From positions 1,139,193 to 1,203,192 of the forward strand of contig JAEVLN010000006.1 in NCBI GenBank assembly GCA_018350325.1: 64,000 bases of DNA, given 5' to 3'. Below are positions 1-10,306 of the stretch, one piece after another; within the stretch, counting starts at the first letter, position 1; each line of letters opens with the position of its first letter. The DNA is from Globodera rostochiensis. Lineage: Eukaryota; Nematoda; Chromadorea; Rhabditida; Heteroderidae. Made by a program: the position numbers and the translations under genes. The notes under the pieces were generated by a model. The model saw only the letters and a list, made by a program, of their open reading frames with translations. It made no database searches and had not been told where the DNA came from.

Positions 1-88
1 GGTCGGTACTTTTCGGGAAAGTACCGATGCCTGAGTACCGAAAAGTACCGAAAAAGCGTCGGTACTTTCCCGTACCGTCCGATCTCTA
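1..88. mobile_element. right end of a TAGAGATCGG-type hAT-like element
   Basis: The first 88 bases are a self-complementary stretch of TACCGAAAAGTACCG-like motifs ending in CCGATCTCTA. The same terminus (TAGAGATCGG / CCGATCTCTA) bounds the segment 18513-18930. The flank that follows (from TGAACAACG) is the first intron of the ARM gene family, so this element sits inside intron 1 of ARM copy A and its left end is outside the window. Confidence 0.5.
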
Positions 89-214
89 GTATGAACAACG
101 ATTTTTGGGGAAATATACGTACAAGAGGATTCTCTATTTAATTCTTGAGACATTTTAACAAACTTTTATTCCGCATACCTAATTACTAATTTATTTGAAA
201 CTTTAAAACTAAAT

Positions 215-407
215 TTACGGGACGGGGACCAGTACTGAAATGGTCAAATTTTCCCATTTTGGTACTGAAATTTTGGTCCCGGTTTTTTACCAAGCATTTT
301 TTTTTCTTGTTTTTGTCCAGTAGTCCCGGTTTTTTATGACCTGGGACCATATTTAGTCCCGGTCCCTTTTTTTCCAAAAGTCCCGGTCCCGTCCTACCCT
401 AGTAAAT
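215..407. mobile_element. MITE ending ACCCTA, GGACCAGTACTGAAAT family
   Basis: An internally self-complementary segment with GGGACCAGTACTGAAATGG and its complement. The right end reads GTCCTACCCTA. Related pieces lie at 6330-6402 and 41660-41820. The left end is degraded. It lies within intron 1 of ARM copy A. Class is inferred from the terminal TAGGGTA motif shared with the hAT-like element at 57726. Confidence 0.45.
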
Positions 408-456
408 ATGGATCTGAAGGCCCAGACTCAAAATCGAAAGAAATATATATCAATCG

Positions 457-1045
457 AGAGTGGGGGTCGTTTCGGTTCCGCCCTTTCGGTCCGGCCGTTT
501 CGGTCCCGTTTCGGTCCCGAAATTTGCTGAAAACATCATATATGGGGTTTTCGAGGGTGCTGCTGATCACGAATCTGACAATATTTTTAAGATCAAGCTT
601 TAAAAAATCTATGATTTTTTATTTTTACCATTAATCACACAAAAGGTAGAGACTTATGGGTTCGTTAGGCTTACGAACCCCAAGCCAGTTTGGCTTAGGC
701 CTAAGTCAACGAACCCTAAGACTCTTTGGTAGTAAAAAAATAGAACCATAGATTTTCAAAATCTTAGATGTTGTCAGATTTTAAAAATATTGTCAGATTC
801 GTGATCACCAGCACCCCCTGAAAACCCCATATATGATGTTTTCAGCAAATTTAAATGTTTGGTATAAAAAAAAATTACCGTTTTTACAGTTCAGATATGT
901 TTGACATGTACTGTATTGTATATGTAAAAAATGTTTGGGACCGAAACGACCCCGGGACCGAAACGGCCGGGACCGAACTGGTCGGGACCGAAATGGCGGG
1001 ACCGAAACGGCCGGACCGAAACGGCGGGACCGAAACGGGCCTTTC
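457..1045. mobile_element. snap-back element with GGGACCGAAACG arms
   Basis: The left arm (about 465-565) carries repeated CGTTTCGGTCCCG followed by AACATCATATATGGGG. The right arm (about 790-1030) is its inverse, with GGGACCGAAACGGCC repeated several times. The centre contains TTAGGCTTACGAACCCC and GGCTTAGGCCTAAG. The same architecture recurs at 22008-22720, and related pieces lie at 32909-34145 and 41340-41650. Confidence 0.6.
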
Positions 1046-1460
1046 CCTCAATCGACTCCTCTCTGTCTGCAATGTATGAATCCGAAAAAATTTTTGTTGG
1101 GCAACGATTCCCTTAAGAGTTACTGACCCGGGACTGAAGTGTCTTTTGACTGGTGACTCAGTTGTCCACTGATTAAAAAATGGGAAAAATCACTCATACT
1201 ATTGACTTTAAAAATTAGGAATTAGTTGATAGAAAATCAAAATTGAGAATTAAAGCGGTTTTTGAACCGGTTTAAAACTTGAAAATTAAGGAAAAACGAC
1301 TTTTAAGTAACAAAAGCCGGATATAATAATGAAAGCCAACAGATTTTTGAGGAAAACATACGTACCAGAGGATTCTCTGTTTTGAGAAATTTTAACGACA
1401 TTATTTGGCAAATTATCACTTAAAATCCATTTAAAACTAAATTTTCACTCTTTCGAATAG

Positions 1461-4204
1461 CGAAACGGATGGTATCGCAACCAATGCACAAATTCAGGTA
1501 GTTTATTTAATTGAACTATTTTTAAAATCATTGATTTTGATTAGAGCCAGGACTGGATCTGGATCCAGACCAGGATTTTCCAGGACTCCTGATCCGGAAT
1601 CCAGGTATTTCAACGACCCTGGATTTTTCTGGATCTGGATTTTTAATCCAGAAAATCCAGATCCAGGTCATTTCCAAAATTCAGATCCAGGTCCGGGTAG
1701 CTCAGACCAGGATCCAGATCCAGGTCCAGAATCCGGGTAATCGGACCTGGATTTCCGTTATGTGAGACGGTTCACCCCTTGATCTGAGGTGGTGTGTAGT
1801 GGTGAGTGATGGTGGTCGATATTGTTTTGCGTTGGGGTTCGAACCCCTGAATGTGTAATTGTTTTTTGACTTTCGGTAAGCATCTATGGGGAGTGGGGGC
1901 CGTTTTGTCCCAACCATTTTTCACATATAAACCTCGCGTTAGATAACTCCGGACCTTAAGTTCTCAAAAAACCATAGGGGGGACCCTTTTGGTCAAAATT
2001 TTTCTAAAAACTTTTTAAATTTTTAACAATTTTTTAAAAATATTTTTGGGCGGCATTTGCAACTTTTTGGAGTTTCAATAAAAATTTGACCATAAGTTTA
2101 TGATTTTCATCTTGAAAATTCTTTAAAAAATGATTTAAAAATAAATTAATCTCTGCTTAAAGTAGGCCAATACTTATGTATAAACTAGGAGAAAACAACC
2201 GAGAAAAATTAGTTCGCCAAAGAGTTATTCTAAAATTTTGAAAAATCTTAAAGGTTTGGGCGATTTTACAAAAAATTTCAAAAATTCGGTAAAAATCCAG
2301 GTCCTGGTCTGGATCCAGGCCTCCACAATCCTGGATCTGAATTTTTTTGGATTTTAATTCAGAAAATCCAGGTAATTTCCAAAATCAAGATCCAGGTCCA
2401 GGTTTTTTAAAAATTCCGGGCTCTAATTTTGATTTCCAAAGCTTGTAAATCAAGCGAAAAATTCGGACCCAAATGCGCGACTTGCAGCGGTGTCCCGGAT
2501 TCGTGGCTTACTCTGGAACGGTGCAAACTTAAATGAAGTGGCCATCGCCGAGTTCGTCTCCATTGGCGCTGTTCCAGTCCTTGTCAACTGCTTGAAGTCG
2601 ACAGAGTAGGCAAATTTAAACCATTCTATCATGGTGATCTACTTTTTAGTGACAAACTCCTTGCCGAAGCTGCCTGGGCCCTGAAGAACATTTCTTATGT
2701 CAAAGCACAAGAAGTTGTTGAAGCTGGCGCTGTGCCACCCTTAGTTAAGCTGCTTCAGTCAGAGAACATGGATTTGTGTGAATGTACTGCCTGGGCCCTG
2801 AGGGACATTACTGCTGCTTCTGACGATCTTGCACTTGCTGTTATTGAAGCAGGCGCATTACCGCCCTTAGTTAATCTGCTCCAATCAGAGAACATGGAAT
2901 TGTTCAAATGTATTGCCAGTGCTCTTGCGATTATTGCTGCTGTCAAAGCACAAGAAGTTGTTGAAGCTGGTGCCGTGCCGCTCTTGGTTAAGCTCCTCGA
3001 ATCACCGAATTTGGAAGTGTGCAAATGTACTGTCGATGTCCTTGCAAACATTGCTTATGTCAAAGCACAAGAAGTTGTTGAAGCTGGTGCTGTGCCGCCC
3101 TTAGTTATGCTTCTCCAATCACCGAATTTGGAGGTGCGCAAACAAACTGTCAGAGCCCTTGCATATATTGCTTGCTTTGCATCCCTTGATCATGCACGCG
3201 AAGTTGTTGAAGCTGGTGCCGTGCCGCCCTTAGTTAAGCTGCTTCAATCGCCGGACATGGATTTGTGTAAAAATACAGTATTGGCCTTGAAGGGCATTAG
3301 TTATGTCAAAGCACGCAAAGTTGTTAAAGCTGGTGCCGTGCCACCCTTAGTTAAGCTGCTTCAATCGCCGAACATGGTTTTATGTGAAAATACAGCTTGG
3401 ACCTTGAAGAACATTGCTGGTGCTTCTGACGATCTTGCACTTGCTGTTATTGAAGCTGGCGCCTTGCCGCCCTTATTAAATTTGCTTAAATCGCAAAATA
3501 AGTATGTGTGTGAAGAAGCTTCGTTGGCTATTGGCAACATAATCGGTCGGTATATGGACTTACAATAACTTACAATATTGATCGAGATACCCTATCAAAA
3601 AGTAAACAAATCATTTTTTAGAGCAATTTCCTCATTTATATGCCATTGATGTGGAGCATATACAAATCATGGTAAGTCAAACCTCCAACATATTAATTTT
3701 TAATACAAATTTAATTACAACAATATTTTTAAATGGAAAATGGCGTTGTTGCGCCCTTTTGTAATTTGCTTGGGGCAAGCGATGGGGAAATTACGCTTAA
3801 AGTGCTTAATGGACTAAAGAGGGCTTTAAACAATGCACAGAAAAGAGAAAAAGTGATTGAATTGATCGAAAAGTGCGGAGGTAATGTTTTAAAGCAATTC
3901 GTTAAAAATTTGAAAAAATCATTTCCAGGACTGCGCAAGATTAAGCAATTGAAAACCAAAGAAAGCAAATTGGTCCTCAAAATGGTAAGCAATTTTATTG
4001 CAAGAATTTTTGTTGAGGCTATTTAAATTAATATTTAAGTAAAAGGAATTCGTTAAATAAAGTTCTTAATAATTTTATAAAATTTAATGAAACTTGTTGC
4101 TTATGTTAAATGATAATATTTAATATAGACTTTGGAAACAAATTTATAATTAATTAATTTTAAACTGTCAGATTGAAAAGCAACAATCCTCGAAATTGGA
4201 TTGA
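1461..4204 (+). CDS. ARM copy A: importin-alpha-like armadillo protein, 5' partial, no RING
   Basis: The gene enters the window in intron 1, so its signal-peptide exon lies upstream. Deduced exons are 1461-1497, 2442-2605, 2650-3545, 3622-3671, 3736-3880, 3929-3984 and 4172-4204; all phases agree and encode 459 residues. The product is a string of armadillo repeats of the type [17 protein letters not shown], about eight in the big third exon. It ends in an importin-alpha ARM10-like cap with [10 protein letters not shown] and IEKCGG. The last exon reads IEKQQSSKLD then stop; copies D to G continue there into a RING finger, so this copy has lost it. Intron 2 holds a hAT-like insertion (1542-2425). 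The acceptor before 3736 is not AG. From about 3340 to 4400 it is nearly identical to copy B, 5920 bp away. Splicing is inferred. Confidence 0.7.
1542..2425. mobile_element. hAT-like non-autonomous element in intron 2 of ARM copy A
   Basis: The termini TAGAGCC and GGGCTCTA are inverted repeats, flanked by a perfect 8-bp duplication ATTTTGAT (1534-1541 and 2426-2433). The intron on either side matches the uninterrupted intron of copies B and F. The ends carry direct repeats rich in GGATCCAGATCCAGG. No transposase frame is visible. A GGTTCGAACCC box at about 1838 resembles a tRNA T-arm, so a SINE may be nested inside. Confidence 0.75.
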
Positions 4205-4474
4205 CAGCTGTGAGAAGAGAACTGGAAAGAAAAATATATAATTGGTAACAGTGGAAAATAACAAATCTTTCGTTTTTCTGAAATTATCTATCAACCAACT
4301 CCCCTCGTAGAGAAGAAAATCGAATGTTATTAAATTTTGATTAACATTCTAAGCCGAAATACAGCTCTTCAAAGTTGACAAAACCCTAGGCCAAAATGAT
4401 ATTCGAGAACCCATCCGCACTTAAATTTCTTTCTGATGTGACGATTTTTTCAAATAAAATGGTTCTTCTGGTGG

Positions 4475-4985
4475 TCCACGTTGTCCTCTGACGGATTGTC
4501 CTTTGATGGATTGTCTTTGATGGATTGTCCTTTGTGGATTGTCCACTAACGGATTGTCCCTTTGACGGATTGTCCACTGACGGATTGCTCTCTGCCGGAC
4601 ACGGATTGTCCCTTGACGGTTTGTCCTCTGACGGATTGTCCACTGACAGATTACCCTCTGCCGGACACGGATTGTCCCTTTGACGGTTTGTCCTTTGTGG
4701 ATAGTCCAATGACGGATTGTCCCTTTGACGGATTGTTCTCTGACGGATTGTCCTTTGACGGATTGTCCTTTGTGGATTGTCCACTAACGGATTGTCCCTT
4801 TGACGGATTGTCCACTGACGGATTGCTCTCTGCCGGACACGGATTGTCCCTTGACGGTTTGTCCTCTGACGGATTGTCCACTGACGGATTACCCTCTGCC
4901 GGACACGGATTGTCCCTTTGACGGTTTATTCTTTGTGGATAGTCCACTGACGGATTGTCCCTTTGACGGATTGTTCTCTGATAAA
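4475..4985. repeat. tandem array of a ~15-bp GACGGATTGTCC unit
   Basis: About 33 degenerate copies of a 15-16 bp unit with core GACGGATTGTCC, organised in a higher-order repeat of about 238 bp (the block from 4562 recurs from 4800). It lies downstream of ARM copy A. Its right edge abuts a broken receptor exon (CAATTTGACCCGT on the complement, near 5005). A sister array is at 10390-10690. All minus frames stay open over long stretches. Confidence 0.85.
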
Positions 4986-5060
4986 ATATTGCGGAAATTG
5001 CACGGGTCAAATTATCGCGATTTTGAATCGAATTAACTTAAAATGATTTTTATTATATAA
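4986..5060 (-). pseudogene. fragment of a receptor-like exon
   Basis: On the complement this reads an AG-type acceptor followed by NSIQNRDNLTRAISAIFYQ. It is a short, diverged copy of the first 20 or so codons of the exon at 5229-5500. It is cut off by the 15-bp tandem array. Confidence 0.45.
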
Positions 5061-5228
5061 ACTATTACTACGCCGTTTTTGGGGACCGTGATCACGGATA
5101 ACGGACTTTTCCCGTGATCACGGATAACGGGTCACCGATTTTTTGTTTAATCACGCCCAGCGCACTGCTTTGGATGCAATAGTTTAGGCATAAGTACATA
5201 TTTATTTTCCTTTTTTCAATAAATGCAT

Positions 5229-5500
5229 TTAAAAAAGTATGAAAAAACGTGCCAACAATAGCGAGACCAATACATGCCCAGCAAAACTGATGATGGCATA
5301 AATCAGCAATTTTCGCTTAACTTTATTTGTTCCGTTTGAAATATTGTTTGAAGATCCGACAGTTGCCACTTTATTTTTATTGACTTTGTAGGCAAAAAAT
5401 GTTGCCAAATTGATCAGAATGCAGGCGAACAAAAATATTGTGGAAAAAATTGCACGAATCAAATTATTGCGATTTTGAATCGAATTAATCTAAAATGATT
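5229..5500 (-). pseudogene. membrane receptor-like exon, probable fragment of a nematode chemoreceptor
   Basis: The complement has a good acceptor (CATTTTAG) followed by an open frame of about 86 codons to a stop at 5229. It begins INSIQNRNNLIRAIF. Two hydrophobic helices are visible (IFSTIFLFACILINLATFF and LLIYAIISFAGHVLVSLLL), separated by a basic loop ending KVKRKLLIYA. This resembles the TM5-TM6 region of nematode serpentine receptors (Srg/Srx-like), where a KK/RK-L-x-IY motif starts TM6. No other exons are seen nearby, so it is probably an isolated fragment. The family call is tentative. Confidence 0.35.
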
Positions 5501-5519
5501 TTTATTATATAATAAACTA

Positions 5520-6300
5520 CGGTATTTTATAAATTTTGATAAGAATTACTCAAAAAACTTTCTTGGATGCTAAGAACGAATATTTGACCAAAATTTTTTT
5601 GTTTTATATGCTTTCAAAGGTGCTAAAAACAGCTATGATAAGACCAGTTTATTGATAATTCATTATTTTTCAAAAATATTGCGGCCATGACTACAATGTA
5701 TTTGGGGTTTAGTGCATTTTGAAAAAAAATTAAATGTTTTTCAATCATTTAAAACCGTTAAGAGTAACAGCCAAAAAACGCGTTTGGCGTAATACATTAT
5801 TACGACCCATCCCTAATTTGGAGTCATTTTAGATGATTGAACATTTTTGAGTCCCCAGCTAAAAGGGCACTTTGGGTACAAAGGTCTAAACGTGATGCCC
5901 GGACCGGCTTTGGGGGTGGGGGCTTGGGGAATGCTGTCAATGGCCCGAAGAATGGAAGTCCGCAATGGATCAATTCTTTATTGAAGGGCGAAGTAAATAT
6001 ATAAAAGGGGAGTCGAAGGCGAGGAGAGAAAGTCGACAGAATTGCCGTTGGAGGATAAATATAGAATAAGAATGAAGAATGTGAATTGAATGGGGAAATC
6101 GCACAAAAGAAGAGGGCGGAGAAATGACAAATATAGAAACGGCAATCGATAATTGGAAATCGTTGCAAATATTGCATTTGAATGTGAGGGCGATCGGGCA
6201 CATCACCACATAAAAACTGGCGAAAATGTCGAGCAAAAACTTAATTGACATTCAATATCAAGTGCCTCCAGGAAAAAACGTTTAAAATTTAAAGTCTGTT
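5520..6300. other. no gene recognised
   Basis: AT-rich sequence. The complement has overlapping open frames of 93 and 125 codons between 5824 and 6251, but they show no domain, clear splice signals or codon bias that would support a gene. Confidence 0.4.
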
Positions 6301-6329
6301 GTTTCTGAGAGATTTTAAGCAAAGGTAAA

Positions 6330-6402
6330 AAACCGGGACCAAAATTTCAGTACCAAAATGGGAAAATACCATTTCAGTACTGGTCCCGGTCCCGTTCTAC
6401 CC
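6330..6402. mobile_element. MITE remnant, GGACCAGTACTGAAAT family
   Basis: This matches, inverted, the arm of the element at 215-407: ACCATTTCAGTACTGGTCCC followed by the terminus GTTCTACCCTA. Only one end is present. Confidence 0.45.
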
Positions 6403-6726
6403 TAATATTTACCCATTAAACTGAAAATTTAGTTTTAAAGTTTCAAATAAAGCAGCGATCGCAGCCATGTGGTGGTGGACGGTGAGAGCAATTTCAAAAG
6501 TTTGAAGTAAACATAAAATGTTTCCTAAATACAGCCTAAAAAATAAATGCATGATTGATGATCTTAATACTATATTAGTTTGACAAGGAGTTTCGCGTTC
6601 AAAAACTAATTTGAGCTTTCCGGGCATCGGGAGCCCCATAAAAGTTATACATTCCTTAACCAACTTTTTGATGCGCATCCAAAATAACTATAGGCGTGGC
6701 GCTCAGATGTACGCCCGCAGTGCAGT

Positions 6727-7750
6727 GTTACGTCGTTGCGACGCAATTGTCAGGTGTTACGTCGTTGCGACGCAATTGTCAGGTGTTACGTCGTTGCGAC
6801 GCAATTTGTCATGGGTTATTTCGTTGCGACGCAATTTTTCAGGTGTTACGTCGTTGCGACGCAATTGTCAGGGGTTATTTCGTTGCGACGCAATTGTCAG
6901 GGGTTATTTCGTTGCGACGCAATTGTCAGGGGTTACGTCGTTGCGACGCAATTTGTCATGGGTTATTTCGTTGCGACGCAATTTTTCAGGTGTTACGTCG
7001 TTGCGACGCAATTGTCAGGGGTTACGTCGTTGCGACGCAATTGTCAGGGGTTATTTCGTTGCGACGCAATTGTCAGGGGTTATTTCGTTGCGACGCAATT
7101 GTCAGGGGTTATTTCGTTGCGACGCAATTTGTCATGGGTTATTTCGTTGCGACGCAATTGTCAGGGGTTATTTCGTTGCGACGCAATTGTCAGGGGTTAC
7201 GTCGTTGCGACGCAATTTGTCATGGGTTATTTCGTTGCGACGCAATTTTTCAGGCGTTACGTCGTTGCGACGCAATTTGTCAGGGGTTATTTCGTTGCGA
7301 CGCAATTTGTCATGGGTTATTTCGTTGCGACGCAATTTGTCAGGGGTTATTTCGTTGCGACGCAATTTGTCAGGGGTTATTTCGTTGCGACGCAATTTGT
7401 CATGGGTTATTTCGTTGCGACGCAATTTGTCATGGGTTATTTCGTTGCGACGCAATTTGTCATGGGTTATTTCGTTGCGACGCAATTTGTCATGGGTTAT
7501 TTCGTTGCGACGCAATTTGTCAGGGGTTATTTCGTTGCGACGCAATTGTCAGGGGTTATTTCGTTGCGACGCAATTTGTCAGGGGTTATTTCGTTGCGAC
7601 GCAATTGTCAGGGGTTATTTCGTTGCGACGCAATTTGTCAGGGGTTATTTCGTTGCGACGCAATTGTCAGGGGTTATTTCGTTGCGACGCAATTTGTCAG
7701 GGGTACGTCGTTGCGACGCAATTGTCAGGGGTTTTGTCGTTGCGACGCAA
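6727..7750. repeat. 30-bp tandem array, about 34 units, core TTGCGACGCAA
   Basis: A 29-30 bp unit is repeated head to tail. Each unit contains CGTTGCGACGCAAT, a near-perfect palindrome (TTGCG-A-CGCAA). The remainder alternates between two main forms (GTCAGGGGTTATTT and GTCATGGGTTATTT), plus a ACGTCG variant near the ends. The 60-bp periodicity at 7261-7510 indicates recent expansion. Because the unit is nearly a multiple of three and stop-poor, all three plus frames are open for over 370 codons. I treat these as non-coding. Confidence 0.95.
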
Positions 7751-7945
7751 CAATCAACAGTTCAAAACTGCCATCCCCGTACACCAAACCGTTGTACCTG
7801 ATCAATCAACAGTTTAAAACTGCACACCCCTTACCCCGAACCGTTGTACCTGGTCAATAAGCTGTTCAAAACTGCCATCCCCGTACCCCAAACCGTTGTA
7901 CCTGATTCAATCAACAGTTTAAAACTGCACGCCCCTAACCCGGAA
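7750..7945. repeat. four copies of a ~52-bp repeat
   Basis: Four tandem copies of a unit starting CAATCAACAGTTCAAAACTG and ending ACCGTTGTACCTGAT, directly abutting the 30-bp array. The fourth copy is truncated near AACCCGGAACT. Confidence 0.8.
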
Positions 7946-8019
7946 CTAGGTAGCGAAGCTCTACAAGCGCGTTAGCGCTTTAGCAGCACAAAAAAGCGTT
8001 GTACAGCACTCCACTAGTT

Positions 8020-8231
8020 TCATTCATTATTATTACTATTCGTTCAAACAATTAATTAGTTTTTCCCCATGAATAATCGTTATGAACAATATTCTCATTA
8101 ATAATCAATTATTCTTGCAATTGTTTCCTATTGACGTCAATGCTTACATTATATTACAATATAATTCAATCATTTTGTGCATTAATTTTTATTCTGAACA
8201 TTTTTAATATTTCAAAAAACCCCCCAATAAA
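8020..8231 (+). promoter_or_regulatory. conserved upstream region of ARM copy B with a CRE/ATF palindrome
   Basis: About 200 bp upstream of the start is conserved almost base for base upstream of copy C (11690-11900, inverted) and pseudocopy H (13480-13663). It is partly conserved at 12770-12890. It contains TAATTAGTTTTTCCCCATGA, repeated ATTA/TAAT boxes and the perfect palindrome ATTGACGTCAAT (8151-8162), which includes the CREB/ATF site TGACGTCA. A run CCCCCCAATAAA sits just before the ATG. The site is seen; its function is inferred. Confidence 0.6.
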
Positions 8232-10124
8232 ATGAATATGCTGCTGTTATTGGTCAGTGCCGTAATTCTGCCTATAATGATGTTAGCAGCTCCGTCAACT
8301 CCATACGAAAGAACTTCTGATGAGTAAGTAATTTTAATGACCCTTAATTATTCGATAGCTGGAGGATCTTGTTTGGTGTATAAACAACGACTTTTGGGGG
8401 AATATACGTACAAGAGGATTCACTATTTAATTCTTGAGACATTTTAACAAACTTAGTTTTATTCCGCATACCTAATTATCTAATTTATTTGAAAAACTAA
8501 ATTTTAAGTTTAATGAATAGCGAGCCGGATAGTAACGCAGACAAAACAACTATTCAGGTGGTTTATTTGATTAAACTATTGTTTTGATCATTAATTTGAT
8601 TTCCAAAGCTTGTAAATCAAGCGAAAACTTCGGATCCAAATGAGCGACTTGCAGCGGTGTCCGGGATTCGTAACTTACTCTGGAAAAACGAAAAAGCAGA
8701 CGAGTTCTTCTCCATTGGCGTTTTGCCAGTCCTTGTGAACTGCTTGGAGTCGGCAGAGTAGGCAAATTTAAACCCATTCTAATCCTGACGTCGTTATAAA
8801 ATCAGAAGTACCATACGTTTGTGATTGAGGGGATGAGCATATTTTCTTTTTACGCAATATTGCCGTCAAAATTTATTATATTTGTTGAGCCATTTTTAGT
8901 GAAAAACTTCTTGTCGAGGCTGCCGGGGCCCTTGCAAATATTGTTGATCGCAAAACACGCGGCGAGACCATGAGCTACGATGGTTACTTTGATGATAAAA
9001 TGGATTTCGCTGAAGCTGTTGTCGTGCCGCTATTAGTTAATCTGCTCCAATCAGAGAATTTGGAGGTGCGCAAACAAACTGTCAGAGCCCTTGCAAGCAT
9101 TGCTTATGTCAAAGCATGTGAAGTTGTTAAAGCTCGTGCCGTGCCACTCTTAGTTAATTTGCTTCAAACGCCGGACATGGATTTGTGTGAAAATACAGTA
9201 TTGGCCCTGAGGGACATTGCTTATGACAAAGCACGCGAAGTTGTTGAAGCTGGCGCCGTACCGCCCTTAGTTAAGCTGCTTCAATCGCCGAACATGGTTT
9301 TATGTGAAAATACAGCTTGGACCTTGAAGAACATTGCTGGTGCTTCTGACGATCTTGGACTTGCTGTTATTGAAGCTGGCGCCTTGCCGCCCTTATTAAA
9401 TTTGCTTAAATCGCAAAATAAGTATGTGTGTGAAGAAGCTTCGTTGGCTATTGGCAACATAATCGGTCGGTATATGGACTTACAATAACTTACAATATTG
9501 ATCGAGATACCCTATCAAAAAGTAAACAAATCATTTTTTAGAGCAATTTCCTCATTTATATGCCATTGATGTGGAGCATATACAAATCATGGTAAGTCAA
9601 ACCTCCAACATATTAATTTTTAATACAAATTTAATTACAACAATATTTTTAAATGGAAAATGGCGTTGTTGCGCCCTTTTGTAATTTGCTTGGGGCAAGC
9701 GATGGGGAAATTACGCTTAAAGTGCTTAATGGACTAAAGAGGGCTTTAAACAATGCACAGAAAAGAGAAAAAGTGATTGAATTGATCGAAAAGTGCGGAG
9801 GTAATGTTTTAAAGCAATTCGTTAAAAATTTGAAAAAATCATTTCCAGGACTGCGCAAGATTAAGCAATTGAAAACCAAAGAAAGCAAATTGGTCCTCAA
9901 AATGGTAAGCAATTTTATTGCAAGAATTTTTGTTGAGGCTATTTAAATTAATATTTAAGTAAAAGGAATTCGTTAAATAAAGTTCTTAATAATTTTATAA
10001 AATTTAATGAAACTTGTTGCTTATGTTAAATGATAATATTTAATATAGACTTTGGAAACAAATTTATAATTAATTAATTTTAAACTGTCAGATTGAAAAG
10101 CAACAATCCTCGAAATTGGATTGA
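8232..10124 (+). CDS. ARM copy B: secreted importin-alpha-like armadillo protein without RING
   Basis: Deduced exons are 8232-8323, 8521-8557, 8609-8757, 8900-9465, 9542-9591, 9656-9800, 9849-9904 and 10092-10124. All phases agree and give 375 aa. The first exon encodes a signal peptide ([20 protein letters not shown]) cleavable before PSTPYERTSD. The third exon encodes an importin-alpha ARM1-like helix set ([17 protein letters not shown]...[13 protein letters not shown]). The fourth holds about four ARM repeats, and exons six and seven a cap ending IEKCGGLRKIKQL. The final exon stops at KLD before the RING seen in copies D to G. There is no IBB domain. The acceptor before 9656 is not AG. Importin-alpha binds NLS cargo in the cytosol; a signal peptide predicts that this derivative is exported. 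It is tail-to-tail with copy C. Confidence 0.8.
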
Positions 10125-10306
10125 CACCTGTGAGAAGAGAGAACAGAAAAGAAAAAATATATAATTGGTAACAGTGAAGAATAACAAATCTTTCGTTTTT
10201 CTGAAATTATCTATCAACCAACTCCCCTCGTAGAGAAAATCGGATGGTATTAAATTTTGATTAACATTCTAAGCCGAAATACAGCTCTTCAAAGTTGACA
10301 AAACCC

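Noticed and set aside
1760..1900. Functional tRNA gene at the GGTTCGAACCC box
   Set aside because: No acceptor stem, D-arm or anticodon arm could be folded around it on either strand.
3729..3992. Minus-strand frames overlapping the ARM cap exon (also at 9649-9912)
   Set aside because: Shadow of the coding strand; ARM homology, splice sites and phase are all on the plus strand.
4386..5036. Open frames of 78-132 codons rich in DNPSVDNPS or TDCPLTDC
   Set aside because: Products of the 15-bp array with no upstream gene; kept only as context for the chimera in copy C.
6727..7750. CRISPR-like array
   Set aside because: Units are directly adjacent without unique spacers, and the genome is eukaryotic.
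6611..7860. Three overlapping plus-strand frames of 370-396 codons and one minus frame of 125 codons
   Set aside because: They are translations of the 30-bp array in every frame; the unit length and lack of stops explain them.
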